Assembly (NCBI RefSeq): GCF_003207855.1 | Contig: NZ_NKTZ01000002.1 | Span: forward strand, 372,001-436,000 | Direction: 5' to 3' | Source: Komagataeibacter rhaeticus | Lineage (GTDB): Bacteria; Pseudomonadota; Alphaproteobacteria; Acetobacterales; Acetobacteraceae | Length of the DNA stretch: 64,000 nucleotides | Shown: one piece after another, positions 36,904 to 46,338 of the stretch | Position numbering within the stretch: the stretch's first letter is position 1 | How the letters are laid out: every line of letters starts with the position of its first letter | Translations under genes and position numbers: made by a program | The notes under the pieces: generated by a model | The model's database searches: none | Seen by the model: the letters and a program-made list of their open reading frames with translations, nothing else | Told to the model about the DNA's origin: nothing

Positions 36904-38278
36904 CGCAAGGTATCATTCTGGCAAGGATATCGGGGGAATTGACGCGCATCCGCCCCCGGGCATCGATCAGGTCATGGGCGGCCAGCCATGTTTCGAATTC
37001 GGGCGCCGCCCGCACGCCGAACAGCGAACGCAGGGTCTGGATGTCATGATAGGACAGGCTCTGGTAATTCAGCATGATGTCATCACTGCCGGGCACGGCA
37101 ATCAGGAAATTGATGCCTGCGGTGCACAGCAGCATCATCAGGCTGTCCATGTCATCCTGGTCGGCCTCGGCATGATTGGTGTAACAGACATCACACCCCA
37201 TCGGCAGGCCCATCAGCTTGCCACAGAAATGGTCTTCCAGTCCCGCGCGGATGATCTGCTTGCCATCATACAGGTATTCCGGGCCGATAAAGCCGACCAC
37301 CGTATTGACCAGCAGCGGCGAGAACGCCCGCGCCACGGCATAGGCCCGCACCTCCGCCGTCTGCTGGTCCATGCCATGATGGGCATTGGCCGACAGGGCC
37401 GACCCCTGCCCCGTTTCAAAATACATGGTGTTGGTACCAACCGTGCCCCGCCCCAGTGACTGGCTGGCCATATGGGCTTCGGACAGGACCGACAGAGAAA
37501 TGCCAAAGCCCGCATTCGCCTCCTGCGTGCCGGATATGGACTGGAACACCAGATCCACCGGGGCGTTACGTTCCATAAGCTGGAGTGTATTGGTCACATG
37601 CGTCAGCAGGCAGGTCTGCATGGGAATGTCGTACTGCACCCGCACCCCTTCCAGCATATGCAGGATGTCACGGGCATTGGCCATGTTGTCCGATGCCGGG
37701 TTGATGCCCACCACGGCATCCCCCACCCCCAGCAGCAGCCCGTCCAGCATGGATGCGGCAATGCCCGGCAGGCTGTCCACCGGGTGATTGGGCTGCAGGC
37801 GCGACCCCATGCGCCCCGGCAGCCCCTGCGTATTGCGAAAGGCCGTGCGGACCGTGATCTTGCGCGCGACACTGACCAGGTCCTGATTGCGCATGAGCTT
37901 GCTGACCGCGGCCACCATTTCCGGCGTCAGGCCCGGCGCGAGGGCCGCAAGCGTTGCCCCGTCGGTTTCATGATGGAGCAGCCAGTCGCGCAGGTCGCCC
38001 ACCGTCATATGGGCAACAGGCGCAAAGGCCGTGGTATCGTGACTGTCAATAATCAGCCGTGTGACTTCATCCGTCTCGTACGGGACCGGGACTTCATCAA
38101 GGAAGGTCCTGAGCGGAATGTTCGCCAGTGCCTCACGCGCGCCGATCCGTTGCAGGGGATCAGGGGCGGCAACCCCGGCCAGTTCATCACCGGTGCGATA
38201 GGGCGAGGCATAGGCAAGCACCTGTTTCAGGGAGGAAAAGCGGAATTTCTCTCCCCCCAGAAAAGCATGATATGACAC
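36896..38278 (-). CDS. eutB: Ethanolamine ammonia-lyase large subunit
   Basis: EutB is the TIM-barrel catalytic subunit of ethanolamine ammonia-lyase. The 460-residue length matches the family (about 453). Recognisable blocks include SLKQVLAYASPYRTGDELAG, GVGDAVVGINPASDN, LLTHVTNTLQLMERNAPVDLVFQS, SGTQEANAGFGISL, GFIGPEYLYDGKQI and the C-terminal DDIMLNYQSLSYHDIQTLR. It follows an AraC regulator gene by 116 bases. That gap contains a TATAAT -10 (38323-38328) and two GGTCAAG half-sites 21 bp apart, so it is probably activator-dependent and ethanolamine-inducible. Confidence 0.97.
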   Translation of the reverse strand: MSYHAFLGGEKFRFSSLKQVLAYASPYRTGDELAGVAAPDPLQRIGAREALANIPLRTFLDEVPVPYETDEVTRLIIDSHDTTAFAPVAHMTVGDLRDWLLHHETDGATLAALAPGLTPEMVAAVSKLMRNQDLVSVARKITVRTAFRNTQGLPGRMGSRLQPNHPVDSLPGIAASMLDGLLLGVGDAVVGINPASDNMANARDILHMLEGVRVQYDIPMQTCLLTHVTNTLQLMERNAPVDLVFQSISGTQEANAGFGISLSVLSEAHMASQSLGRGTVGTNTMYFETGQGSALSANAHHGMDQQTAEVRAYAVARAFSPLLVNTVVGFIGPEYLYDGKQIIRAGLEDHFCGKLMGLPMGCDVCYTNHAEADQDDMDSLMMLLCTAGINFLIAVPGSDDIMLNYQSLSYHDIQTLRSLFGVRAAPEFETWLAAHDLIDARGRMRVNSPDILARMIPCDD

Positions 38279-38322
38279 AGTACAACAGCCTTCCCGATGG
38301 GAGGTAATTTATCGATGTCTGA

Positions 38323-38375
38323 ATTATAAGCTTTTGTTTTCAAATATCTTGACCGACAGGCACAAAGACTTGACC
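38323..38375 (-). promoter_or_regulatory. eutBC promoter with AraC-type direct repeat
   Basis: On the minus strand GGTCAAG (38369-38375), 14 bases, GGTCAAG (38348-38354), then a 19-base gap and TATAAT (38323-38328). The proximal half-site covers the -35 position, as for class II AraC-family activators; the 21-bp repeat equals two helical turns. Confidence 0.75.
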
Positions 38376-38394
38376 TGCCTCCGCACGGCACATG

Positions 38395-39477
38395 TCAGAT
38401 GTTCCCGCCTGACTGGCGTGATGCACGGTACAGGCGGGGGGACACCCCGGTCCATTTACGGAAGGCCCGGCTGAAGGCGCTGATTTCCGAATATCCCAGC
38501 AGCAATGCAATCTCGCCTATCGGCATCATGGGGCGGGCAAGATATTCACGCGCCAGTTCCTGCCGGGTCCGTTCCACCAGCACCGAGAACGTGATGCCCA
38601 TGCCATCCAGACGGCGCTGTAGGGTCCAGCGCGGTATGCGCAACGTTTCCGCCACCTGTGACAGCGCGGGCACGCCCTGCCCCATCGAATACCGGATTTC
38701 GGTACGGATGCGCGACAGCAGCGGGTCGGTCGCCGGTTCCACCGGCCGGGCCGTGACCGCGGGCGACAGCGCCGTCAGGCTGCACCGCAGCACGTCAAGC
38801 AGCCGGACATTGCCCTGCGGCATGCCACATTCCGTTCCCGCCCTGTCAAATACAACGGCGTTGACATCCATGCCAAAATGCACCGGCGCGCCAAACGCAC
38901 TGTCATATTCGGCCGGGGTGGCAATGCGGCGGTGTTCAAGCCATATGGCCCGTGGCGCCCAGCTTTCCCCCAGGACATGACGGAAGATGTTGCAGAACAT
39001 GCCCATGGTCAGTTCCGCATCCTGCTCACGCCCTATGATGCCGCCGGTCAGGATACGGTATTCCAGCCGCGCGCAGCCATCGTCCTGATAGACAAGGCGG
39101 GTCATGGTGCCGCTCTGGTGATACGGGAACAGTTCCGCCACATTTTCTATGGCGCTGCCCAGCGTGGGCGAGGCCATGGCAATGAAACCGATCAGCCCCA
39201 GCATGTCCGGGGTGAAATGCCGCCCGTAGGACAGGCCCACCCCCGCATATCCGCTCTGGCGGGTGGTCTCCTCAAACAGCAGGCAGTATCCGGCAAGGTC
39301 TAGCAGCGCCGTCTGGGGCAGGCCCTGGTCAAGCCGCAGCCCGGCGGACAGGGCCACGCGATCGGGGTCGCATCCCTGCTCACGGATGAACTGGTACACG
39401 CCCGTGGCGGCGGCGGCGAGCACATGGGGTGGCCTGATCGTGCTGTCTGATGGGCCGGGTATATCGCCAGGCAGCAT
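38395..39477 (-). CDS. AraC-family regulator, probable activator of ethanolamine genes
   Basis: The 360-residue protein has an N-terminal arabinose-binding-like (OruR/ArgR-type) domain to about residue 200 and a C-terminal AraC double helix-turn-helix (PALSQVAETLRIPRWTLQRRL and IGEIALLLGYSEISAFSRAFRKWTGVSP). ATG 39477 has AGGGA upstream; the frame is open to 39510. It is directly upstream of eutBC on the same strand and divergent from the phospholipase-phosphatase pair, so it is well placed to control both. Direct repeats at the eutB, permease, TonB and phospholipase promoters are the proposed targets. Confidence 0.9.
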   Translation of the reverse strand: MLPGDIPGPSDSTIRPPHVLAAAATGVYQFIREQGCDPDRVALSAGLRLDQGLPQTALLDLAGYCLLFEETTRQSGYAGVGLSYGRHFTPDMLGLIGFIAMASPTLGSAIENVAELFPYHQSGTMTRLVYQDDGCARLEYRILTGGIIGREQDAELTMGMFCNIFRHVLGESWAPRAIWLEHRRIATPAEYDSAFGAPVHFGMDVNAVVFDRAGTECGMPQGNVRLLDVLRCSLTALSPAVTARPVEPATDPLLSRIRTEIRYSMGQGVPALSQVAETLRIPRWTLQRRLDGMGITFSVLVERTRQELAREYLARPMMPIGEIALLLGYSEISAFSRAFRKWTGVSPRLYRASRQSGGNI

Positions 39478-39552
39478 CGTCCCTGTCCTACATCTTGAAG
39501 CGACCGCCAATTTTCATGCTTTGACGGACCAGAACAAGCCTTAACGTCATGA

Positions 39553-39580
39553 TGCCAAAACTATGTAGTCTTCTGTCAAG
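39553..39580 (+). promoter_or_regulatory. Degenerate AraC-type direct repeat before the phospholipase
   Basis: TGCCAAA (39553-39559), 14 bases, TGTCAAG (39574-39580) on the plus strand, 21-bp period, pointing toward the phospholipase gene. It matches the eutB sites at 4 and 6 of 7 positions; the -10 is weak. Confidence 0.45.
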
Positions 39581-39666
39581 CCCTTAATACCCGCGCCCGT
39601 TACGCTGGCGGGACATTCCTGCCCCTGATGCCCCGCCCGCGCGGGAAGATGAGGAGAACAAGGCCC

Positions 39667-41751
39667 ATGCCCCGTTTCATCCGTCCAGGCCGGCGTCATT
39701 TCCTGCGGATGTCGGCCGCGACCGCCATGGCGGGGGCACTGCCCGAAAACGTGCGGCGTGCCCTGGCCGTGCCACCGGACCGACGGGGCGGCGGGATAGG
39801 GGATATTGAACATGTCATTATCCTGATGCAGGAAAACCGTGCCTTTGATCATTATTTCGGCTGCCTGAAGGGCGTGCGCGGCTATTCCGATCCCCAGCCC
39901 GAATTCCTGCCCGATGGCCGCTCCCCCCTGTTCCAGCGCGACCGCAAGGGGCGGACGGTGCTGCCGTTCCGCTTCAATACCGCCACCACCAGCGCCGGAT
40001 GCCTGCCCAGCCTTGACCATAGCTGGAAGGGATCTCAGGCATTATGGAACAGCTGGGATGCATGGATTGATGCCAAGACACCCATGACCATGGGGTATTT
40101 CGACCGTCAGGACATTCCCTATTATTATGCGCTGGCCGATGCCTTCACCATCTGTGACAACTATCATGCCTCCATTTTCGGGCCGACAAACCCCAACCGC
40201 CTGTTCCTGTTCACGGGCACGAGTGGCCTTGCCTGCGGGCGCGATGGTGTGCAGGTCGTAACCAATGTCGATGATGGCAATGGCTCGGCCGACATGGCGC
40301 TGGACCGCAGGGATTTCAGGGCATTTGACTGGAAAACCTATGGCGACCGGCTGCTGGAACACGGCGTAAGCTGGAAGATCTATCAGGAATACGACAACTT
40401 TACCGATAATCCCCTCGCCTCCTTCGCGCAGTTCCGCAACCTGTCCCCCCATTCGGCCCGCTACCGCGCGGCCCGCGCGATCGTGCCGGGTTCCGATGCC
40501 GGCAATGCCCATGCATCGCAGGGGCAGTTTCTGGTCGCGGCGCTGGAGCATGACATCAAACATCGCACCCTGCCGCAGGTGTCATGGATCGTACCGCCCC
40601 AGCATCTGAGTGAACACCCCGATGCGCCGCCGGGATATGGCGAATACCTGATCTCCCGCCTGATGGATGTCCTCTCCCGGCATCCCGATGTCTGGTCCAG
40701 AACCGTTTTCATTCTCAACTATGATGAAAATGACGGTTTTTTCGATCACGTCCCCGCCCCCGTACCAGCACTGGACGCAGCACAGGGTGGCGGCAACGTA
40801 GCCGTTACCGGCGAGGTCTATCAGGGTGAGCCGGTCGGCCTGGGTCCCCGCGTGCCGATGATCGTGATCTCGCCATGGACAAAGGGGGGATGGGTCAATT
40901 CGCAGATGTTCGACCATACCTCGGTCATCCGTTTCCTGGAACAGCGTTTCGGGGTCATGGAACCCAACATCACCCCATGGCGGCGCAGTGTGTGTGGCGA
41001 CCTGACCTCGCTTTTCGATTTCGCGGCCACGGACCGGCAATGGCAGGCGGACCTGCCCGATACCACGCCTTATCCGGCGCAGACGGATGCAGGCTGTCAC
41101 CTTGTCCCCCCGCAGGTGCCACGCCAGCAGGCCTTACCCATACAGGAAAGCGGCCAGCGCCCCGCCCGCCCCCTGCCCTACCGTCATACCGCGCAGCTAC
41201 GTGACCAGGGCGGCGTGCCGACCCTTGTGCTGGACAATCCGGGCAATGTCGGGGTGGTATTCCGCCTGTATGGGCTGGATATCCGGGGGCCACGGCACTT
41301 TACCGTGGACCGGCGCAGCATGCTGCATTTCCCGCTTCCCCCGGGCGGCGCCACCCGTACCCTGCGCCTTCATGGTCCCAATGGCTTTGTCCGGGTATGG
41401 ACCATACCACGCGGCACCCTCGCGCTGGAGGTAACGGAATCCTACGATACCGGCACCCTGCGCCTGGCGCTACGCAACCGGCACAGGACGCGGTTGCGTG
41501 TCGGAATGGACATGATGGGATATGCCGGATACGCGCCGGTGCGCCTGGACCTGCCCCCGCTGGGCGGCATGACCCATGAGTGGAACCTCGCCCCGTCGGA
41601 TCACTGGTATGACCTGTGCCTGACATGCGGCACCCACCCGCATCCTGCCATCAGGCTGGCCGGTCATCTGGAAACGGGACGGCCCAGCCGCAGCGATCCG
41701 CGTCTGGGCGGCATCCCGCCCTCACACATGTCGAAGGGGCATGAAGCGTGA
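39667..41751 (+). CDS. Tat-exported phospholipase C, phosphocholine-specific family
   Basis: This enzyme hydrolyses phosphatidylcholine or phosphatidylethanolamine outside the cytosol to diacylglycerol and the phospho-head group. The 694-residue protein has a Tat signal (RPGRRHFLRMSAATAMAGA), the nucleophile-region QENRAFDHYFG near residue 57 of the alkaline-phosphatase-like superfamily, the TNPNRLFLFTGT block, the metal site ENDGFFDHVPAP, and two C-terminal DUF756-type beta domains (LDNPGNVGVVFRLYG and LALRNRHRTRLRVG). ATG 39667 has AGGAG 10 bases upstream; longer frames begin at 39628. Its stop overlaps the next start (GTGA), coupling it to the phosphatase. Confidence 0.93.
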   Translation: MPRFIRPGRRHFLRMSAATAMAGALPENVRRALAVPPDRRGGGIGDIEHVIILMQENRAFDHYFGCLKGVRGYSDPQPEFLPDGRSPLFQRDRKGRTVLPFRFNTATTSAGCLPSLDHSWKGSQALWNSWDAWIDAKTPMTMGYFDRQDIPYYYALADAFTICDNYHASIFGPTNPNRLFLFTGTSGLACGRDGVQVVTNVDDGNGSADMALDRRDFRAFDWKTYGDRLLEHGVSWKIYQEYDNFTDNPLASFAQFRNLSPHSARYRAARAIVPGSDAGNAHASQGQFLVAALEHDIKHRTLPQVSWIVPPQHLSEHPDAPPGYGEYLISRLMDVLSRHPDVWSRTVFILNYDENDGFFDHVPAPVPALDAAQGGGNVAVTGEVYQGEPVGLGPRVPMIVISPWTKGGWVNSQMFDHTSVIRFLEQRFGVMEPNITPWRRSVCGDLTSLFDFAATDRQWQADLPDTTPYPAQTDAGCHLVPPQVPRQQALPIQESGQRPARPLPYRHTAQLRDQGGVPTLVLDNPGNVGVVFRLYGLDIRGPRHFTVDRRSMLHFPLPPGGATRTLRLHGPNGFVRVWTIPRGTLALEVTESYDTGTLRLALRNRHRTRLRVGMDMMGYAGYAPVRLDLPPLGGMTHEWNLAPSDHWYDLCLTCGTHPHPAIRLAGHLETGRPSRSDPRLGGIPPSHMSKGHEA

Positions 41752-43040
41752 CGAAATCCTTTACCCGTCGCCAGTTCGCCGCCCTGGCGGGACTGTCATC
41801 CATGGCCGTTCCCCAATGGGCAGATAAGGCGCGTGCGGCAGGCAGCGCGGCACCCGTATCGCTGCTGCCCCCGCTGAAATGGGCCACTACGACACGAAAC
41901 GCGGTCGAAGCCGTGATCCGCGCCCATGGCCGGACCGGGCCCGACAGGGCGGTCAGGCCCTATGCCGTGTTTGACTGGGACAATACCTGTATTTTTGGCG
42001 ATTGCGCCGAAACGCTGCTCCGTTTCATGATTGACAACCTGTGCTTCATGGTCACGCCAGCGCAGTTTGCCACTTTCCTGCGGCGCGGTCTGGGGCATGG
42101 CCTGCTTGCCGCGACATGCCGCACCATTACGGGCCAGCAGGTGGACCGTCACGCACTTATGGCAGACCTGACGGGCGATTACACCACGCTGGTCCGGGCC
42201 TATGGGCTTCAGCCCCTGCGGGATGGCGGCTTCATGGCACGTACGGCCACTGACCCTGTCCTGTCGTGTTTCCGGGCCAAGCTGTATTTTGCCTATGATG
42301 CCATGATGGCGAGTGCCGGCGTGGGGCATGCCTATCGCTGGATCATATGGATGCTGAACGGCCATACACCCGACAGCCTGCGCAGGCTTGTCCAGGCTTC
42401 CAACGCCTGGCATCTGGGACAGGCCATCACATCGGTTACATGGCAGACCCCGCCACAACGGCCGGGGCGGGCGGGCTGCATCAACCATACTTTCATGCAA
42501 TGCCTGCGCCTGACGCCCGAGATCGCAACGCTGCATGCCTGCCTGCGCGCGCAGGGCATTGATGTCTATGTCTGTTCGGCTTCCTTTGTGGATATCGTGC
42601 GTGTTTTTGCAACCGACCCCCAATATGGCTACGGCCTGCCAGCGGAAAATGTTCTGGGTGTGCGCATGCGCCCTGACAATGATGCACCCTATCCCGGTGC
42701 GCAGGATGTACCCCACTGGCCACTGACCTACCGGCAGGGAAAGGTGACAGCCATCCGTCAGGCACTGGCGGGGCGGAAGGGGTACGGTCCCCTCATGGTC
42801 TTTGGCGATAGCGACGGGGATGTGGAGATGCTGCACGATTTTGCCGATACGGCGCTGGCCGTCATCATCAACCGCTGCCTGCCCGGCCCGATCGGCGCGC
42901 TGTCCCGCCGCGCGGTGCACGAACAGGCAGGGCCGGTCCCCCGGTTCGTACTACAGGGACGCAATGAAAACACCGGCGAATGGTACCCCGATTCCGCCAC
43001 CATCCGTTACGGCAGTACCACGCCCCGCCTGCTGGCCTGA
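41748..43040 (+). CDS. Tat-exported HAD phosphatase, phosphorylcholine phosphatase-like
   Basis: The 430-residue protein has a Tat signal (FTRRQFAALAGLSSMA) and the HAD-superfamily motifs DWDNTC (Asp76 nucleophile, Asp78 acid) and FGDSDGDVEML near residue 352. Length and the IFGDCAETLL context resemble Pseudomonas phosphorylcholine phosphatase (PchP), which cleaves phosphocholine and phosphoethanolamine in the periplasm. It begins with GTG overlapping the phospholipase stop, so the two enzymes are made together. The likely product is free choline or ethanolamine; the nearby permease and EutBC favour ethanolamine. Confidence 0.88.
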   Translation: MTKSFTRRQFAALAGLSSMAVPQWADKARAAGSAAPVSLLPPLKWATTTRNAVEAVIRAHGRTGPDRAVRPYAVFDWDNTCIFGDCAETLLRFMIDNLCFMVTPAQFATFLRRGLGHGLLAATCRTITGQQVDRHALMADLTGDYTTLVRAYGLQPLRDGGFMARTATDPVLSCFRAKLYFAYDAMMASAGVGHAYRWIIWMLNGHTPDSLRRLVQASNAWHLGQAITSVTWQTPPQRPGRAGCINHTFMQCLRLTPEIATLHACLRAQGIDVYVCSASFVDIVRVFATDPQYGYGLPAENVLGVRMRPDNDAPYPGAQDVPHWPLTYRQGKVTAIRQALAGRKGYGPLMVFGDSDGDVEMLHDFADTALAVIINRCLPGPIGALSRRAVHEQAGPVPRFVLQGRNENTGEWYPDSATIRYGSTTPRLLA

Positions 43041-43079
43041 CCGCAACAGGCGCATGCCGGTCCATAAATCATAAAGGCA

Positions 43080-43147
43080 GAACCTGTTTCAGGAAGATGA
43101 AAGAAACGCCGCCCTTCCAAGAAAGGCGGCACCCAGAAATATTTTAT
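43080..43147 (+). repeat. Intergenic hairpin repeat, copy B
   Basis: GCCGCCCTT and AAAGGCGGC (within 43108-43130) form the stem, followed by ACCCAGAAAT. It separates the convergent stops of the phosphatase and a TonB receptor gene and may serve as terminator for both. Confidence 0.8.
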
Positions 43148-43298
43148 TTATCAATACTCAAGTAGATGAATGGCACCCTGTTGTCCAGCCATCCCCAGGC
43201 CGGGAACGGATCAGCCCGCAAGGCACCGCCATAACGGCCCGGTTCCGCCATTCCAGAGGTGGGAAGGCACTACGCAATGGCGTGCCTTCCTCCATTTT

Positions 43299-45725
43299 CT
43301 AGAATTCGATGGCAACCGATCCGAAATACTGCCGTGGCGCGCCAATAAGGAAGGACTGGTCATCACCACTCATCGGGTTGCCGTTTTCACCCATGGTGGA
43401 GATATACTGCGTATTGGTCAGGTTATACACGTTGAAGCTGAGCGTCAGGTGCTTGAGATACCGGTAGCGGTCACTCCTGCGCGCCAGATCAGAGAAGTTG
43501 TAACGTGCGCCCAGCGACGTGACCCAGTACCCCGGCACATGGGTATCACCAATATAGCTGAAGTTACGCTCACCGATATACTGCGTATCGATATGGGCAC
43601 TCGCGCCATGCCAGGAATAGGTCAGGCTGGCCTTGTACATGAAGCGGGGATAATTGACGATCTGCTGCCCCTGCGTGCCGTAGCGCACGCCGCCGGATGT
43701 CACATCCTGATCATAGGTTGCATGGTTCCAGCTAATGGAATTGAAAATGGACAGCCCCTTGACCGGCATGATGGTCACACCGGCATCAACACCATTCATC
43801 GTAACACCGCCAACGTTCATGACGGCGGAATACGGGTTGGTGATGGGCCCGCTTGTCACCTGCTGCAGCCGGTTGTGGAAATTGGTATGGTAGGCATACA
43901 GCGATGCCATGAGCATCCTGGCCATGTATCGGTAACCGACAGCATAGTTCCAGTTGGTTTCCGGCTTCAGCCCCCCCTGCGACTGCATGGAATCATAGGC
44001 GGACTGGGTCATGGCAAAGGGCGAGGCCCCCATCTTGTAACCTGCGATGGGATAGGATTTCACGTTCTCCGCCACATCAAAGAACAGTTCATGATGCTTC
44101 AGGAAATGCCAGTCCGCGCTGATATGCGGCAGGAATGCCTTGGCCGTGGTCACACTGCCACTGGCAATGGCATCGGTTCCGGTATAGGCGGAGAGATTGG
44201 CGGTTTCACGTCCATCAACCGTCTGAAGCAGTGACTTGAAACCGAAATGCACATTCAGGTTGGGCCGGACATGATAGGTGTCCTGCACAAAGGCCGTAAA
44301 GCTGTTTGAACTGAAGGTATCACCCCACAGATTGGCCATCGGGGATGGCAGCTTGCCCATGGAATTGATCGGTGAGCCTTCGCCCAGCACCGGCTCGTAA
44401 TAGGCATTGCGCATTTCATCCACATGGTAATGTTCATACCATACGCCCGCGCTGATATCGTTATGCGCGATTTCGTAATGCAGGGCAGAGGTAAAGCCGC
44501 CACGCTGGGCATGGACATTGGTGATCTGGTCGAATATCGGCGAGCCATTGGGCATCAGCCCGCTGCTGTACCATGGATAGGGGCTGGCCCATGTGCCACG
44601 GCCGTACTGGCCCTGCGCATACAGAACGGTTTTCCAGTGCAGGCGATGCGTCAGCGCGAAATCAAGATTCAGGCCGCCCAGATAGTCGCGTTCAACCGTG
44701 CCGCCATCATAATAGGACGCATCATACGGGTCCGACATCTTGCTGTACCCCGCGGGCAGGGAGCCCCCTGGCAGCTTGTTCGCCGCCAGCGCGAGATGAT
44801 AGGCATTGGCATAGGCATTGGGCGTGCCGATAAAATTGTCGATCCCCGCGCCACCATTATGCAGCATGTCAAACGACAGGTCCTGATACTGGTACTGGTC
44901 CAGATCGCCCCAGTCGAACAGTGCGGAAATCTGGCTTTCCTGACCAATCGGCTGTACCAGCTTGGCATTGACCTGCTGCATGAACTGGTTGCCACCACCT
45001 TTCCATTTCTCCGCGTTATTACGCATATAGGATACGAACATCCGGGTGCCGGTTTTGTTCATGTCGCCCGTGTCAAAGCGGAAGAAGCTGTGCATGGTGG
45101 AATTGGAACCGAATGTCTGGTTCACCTGCCCCCCCATCTTGTGCTTTGGATCGGCTGAGAAATATTCGATCGAACCGCCGAGATTGGAAGTGGAGGCAAC
45201 GGATTCAGCGCCCGCACTCATAGAGACATCCATGTGGCCGATATTCTCGGATGCCAGCGCGTTCATGACATTCAGGCCGTTCAGGGCATGGTACTGCTGG
45301 TCCCCCAGCGGAATGCCATCAAGCGTGACCCCAACCTGATTGAGCAGGAAGCCATGCATGTAAAGCGACTGCGACCAGATATCCAGCCCCTGCCCATCTG
45401 CTGACTGGAACAGGATACCAGGCATTTTCCCCAACACTTTCAGTGCATTGGTTCCGGGCACTTCCTCCCTGATCATTTGGGAGGAAACCACTTCCTTGAC
45501 GCCTACGGCACGCTGGCGGTGTCCGACAACACCCAGTGTTTCCGGTTTCAGCGCGGCCATTGCCCTGGAAGCGGATGATGTTGCAACACCATGCCGGCTG
45601 ACAGAGGTGACTTTTCCATCGGGCTTCACCTTTGACGCAACCGTGGCGGAAAGCGCAACATTGGAACTGGAAACAAAAAGAACCGCGGCAAATGTTTTCA
45701 ATAAAACATCGGTACGGTGTTTCAT
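43299..45725 (-). CDS. TonB-dependent outer-membrane receptor
   Basis: The 808-residue protein has a signal peptide (to VALSAT), a plug domain (VLGKMPGILFQSADGQGLDIWSQSLYMHG and GVTLDGIPLGDQQYHALNGL) and a long barrel ending in VAIEF. The plug is closer to carbohydrate- or vitamin-type receptors than to siderophore receptors, but no ligand can be assigned. An AAGGGAGA ribosome site overlaps the region before ATG 45725. A direct repeat of the eutB type lies about 300 bases upstream with a TATACT -10, so it may belong to the ethanolamine/phospholipid regulon. Confidence 0.93.
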   Translation of the reverse strand: MKHRTDVLLKTFAAVLFVSSSNVALSATVASKVKPDGKVTSVSRHGVATSSASRAMAALKPETLGVVGHRQRAVGVKEVVSSQMIREEVPGTNALKVLGKMPGILFQSADGQGLDIWSQSLYMHGFLLNQVGVTLDGIPLGDQQYHALNGLNVMNALASENIGHMDVSMSAGAESVASTSNLGGSIEYFSADPKHKMGGQVNQTFGSNSTMHSFFRFDTGDMNKTGTRMFVSYMRNNAEKWKGGGNQFMQQVNAKLVQPIGQESQISALFDWGDLDQYQYQDLSFDMLHNGGAGIDNFIGTPNAYANAYHLALAANKLPGGSLPAGYSKMSDPYDASYYDGGTVERDYLGGLNLDFALTHRLHWKTVLYAQGQYGRGTWASPYPWYSSGLMPNGSPIFDQITNVHAQRGGFTSALHYEIAHNDISAGVWYEHYHVDEMRNAYYEPVLGEGSPINSMGKLPSPMANLWGDTFSSNSFTAFVQDTYHVRPNLNVHFGFKSLLQTVDGRETANLSAYTGTDAIASGSVTTAKAFLPHISADWHFLKHHELFFDVAENVKSYPIAGYKMGASPFAMTQSAYDSMQSQGGLKPETNWNYAVGYRYMARMLMASLYAYHTNFHNRLQQVTSGPITNPYSAVMNVGGVTMNGVDAGVTIMPVKGLSIFNSISWNHATYDQDVTSGGVRYGTQGQQIVNYPRFMYKASLTYSWHGASAHIDTQYIGERNFSYIGDTHVPGYWVTSLGARYNFSDLARRSDRYRYLKHLTLSFNVYNLTNTQYISTMGENGNPMSGDDQSFLIGAPRQYFGSVAIEF

Positions 45726-46338
45726 ATCATTCTCCCTTGACCCTTAGCAGAAGCATGCAGCCAGAAACATCATTTTTTATTCGGAATTATTTTTTTAATT
45801 TAAAAAACAAGTATTTTCAGGACAGCCATAAAAAATGTCCGGATCAGGTCCATTAACGACCACGGCCACAATCATTGCACCGTAGCCAGAACAGATGATC
45901 CGGCTGCCTGTTCCACAGCCCGGTCTGGTCGTCTTTGCGTTCCATTTTCCCAATGTTTCCATCAATGTCATACAGAACAATTCTTCATCTTCATTACAGT
46001 ATAATAACTTATATCCGGATCTGAATTGACCCCATGAAACATATTGTTGACATCTCTGCATGGGAAACAAATCATGAAACACAATGAATATTCGTGGAAT
46101 AATCATTACATCAACCGATCTGTACATCATTGTGCACCCGTTTCCAGGTCAGGAAACGTAATTAGACCATGCAGCTGGCAGACTTCATCACTCAGCCACC
46201 AGAACCCTGCCGTCGCGGTTAAACATCCCCATCACAATACCCACGGTATTGCAGGGCGTATCCCGTCGGTCCGGCATATTGCGGCAACACAACCTGATCC
46301 CGGGCAGGAAGCATGCCGTCCCGCCGGGACGGAAGCCG
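45726..46338. other. Gap between permease stop and TonB receptor start
   Basis: About 610 bases, AT-rich at 45770-45840 and 45960-46110. A 111-codon minus-strand frame (45795-46130) lacks a ribosome site and recognisable features, so I do not call it. The region holds the receptor promoter and the direct repeat at 46025-46052. Confidence 0.6.
45998..46052 (-). promoter_or_regulatory. Candidate promoter of the TonB receptor with AraC-type repeat
   Basis: Minus strand: TGTCAAC (46046-46052), 14 bases, GGTCAAT (46025-46031), a 21-base gap and TATACT (45998-46003). Same spacing and orientation as at eutB. The receptor ATG is about 270 bases further, implying a long leader. Confidence 0.55.

Noticed and set aside
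45736..45742. CTTGACC just before the TonB receptor start as a further AraC half-site
   Set aside because: No partner half-site 21 bp away on either side, and on the minus strand it is part of the AAGGGAGA ribosome-binding region.
45795..46130. 111-codon minus-strand frame in the TonB-permease gap
   Set aside because: No ribosome site, no recognisable features, and it spans the proposed promoter and direct repeat.
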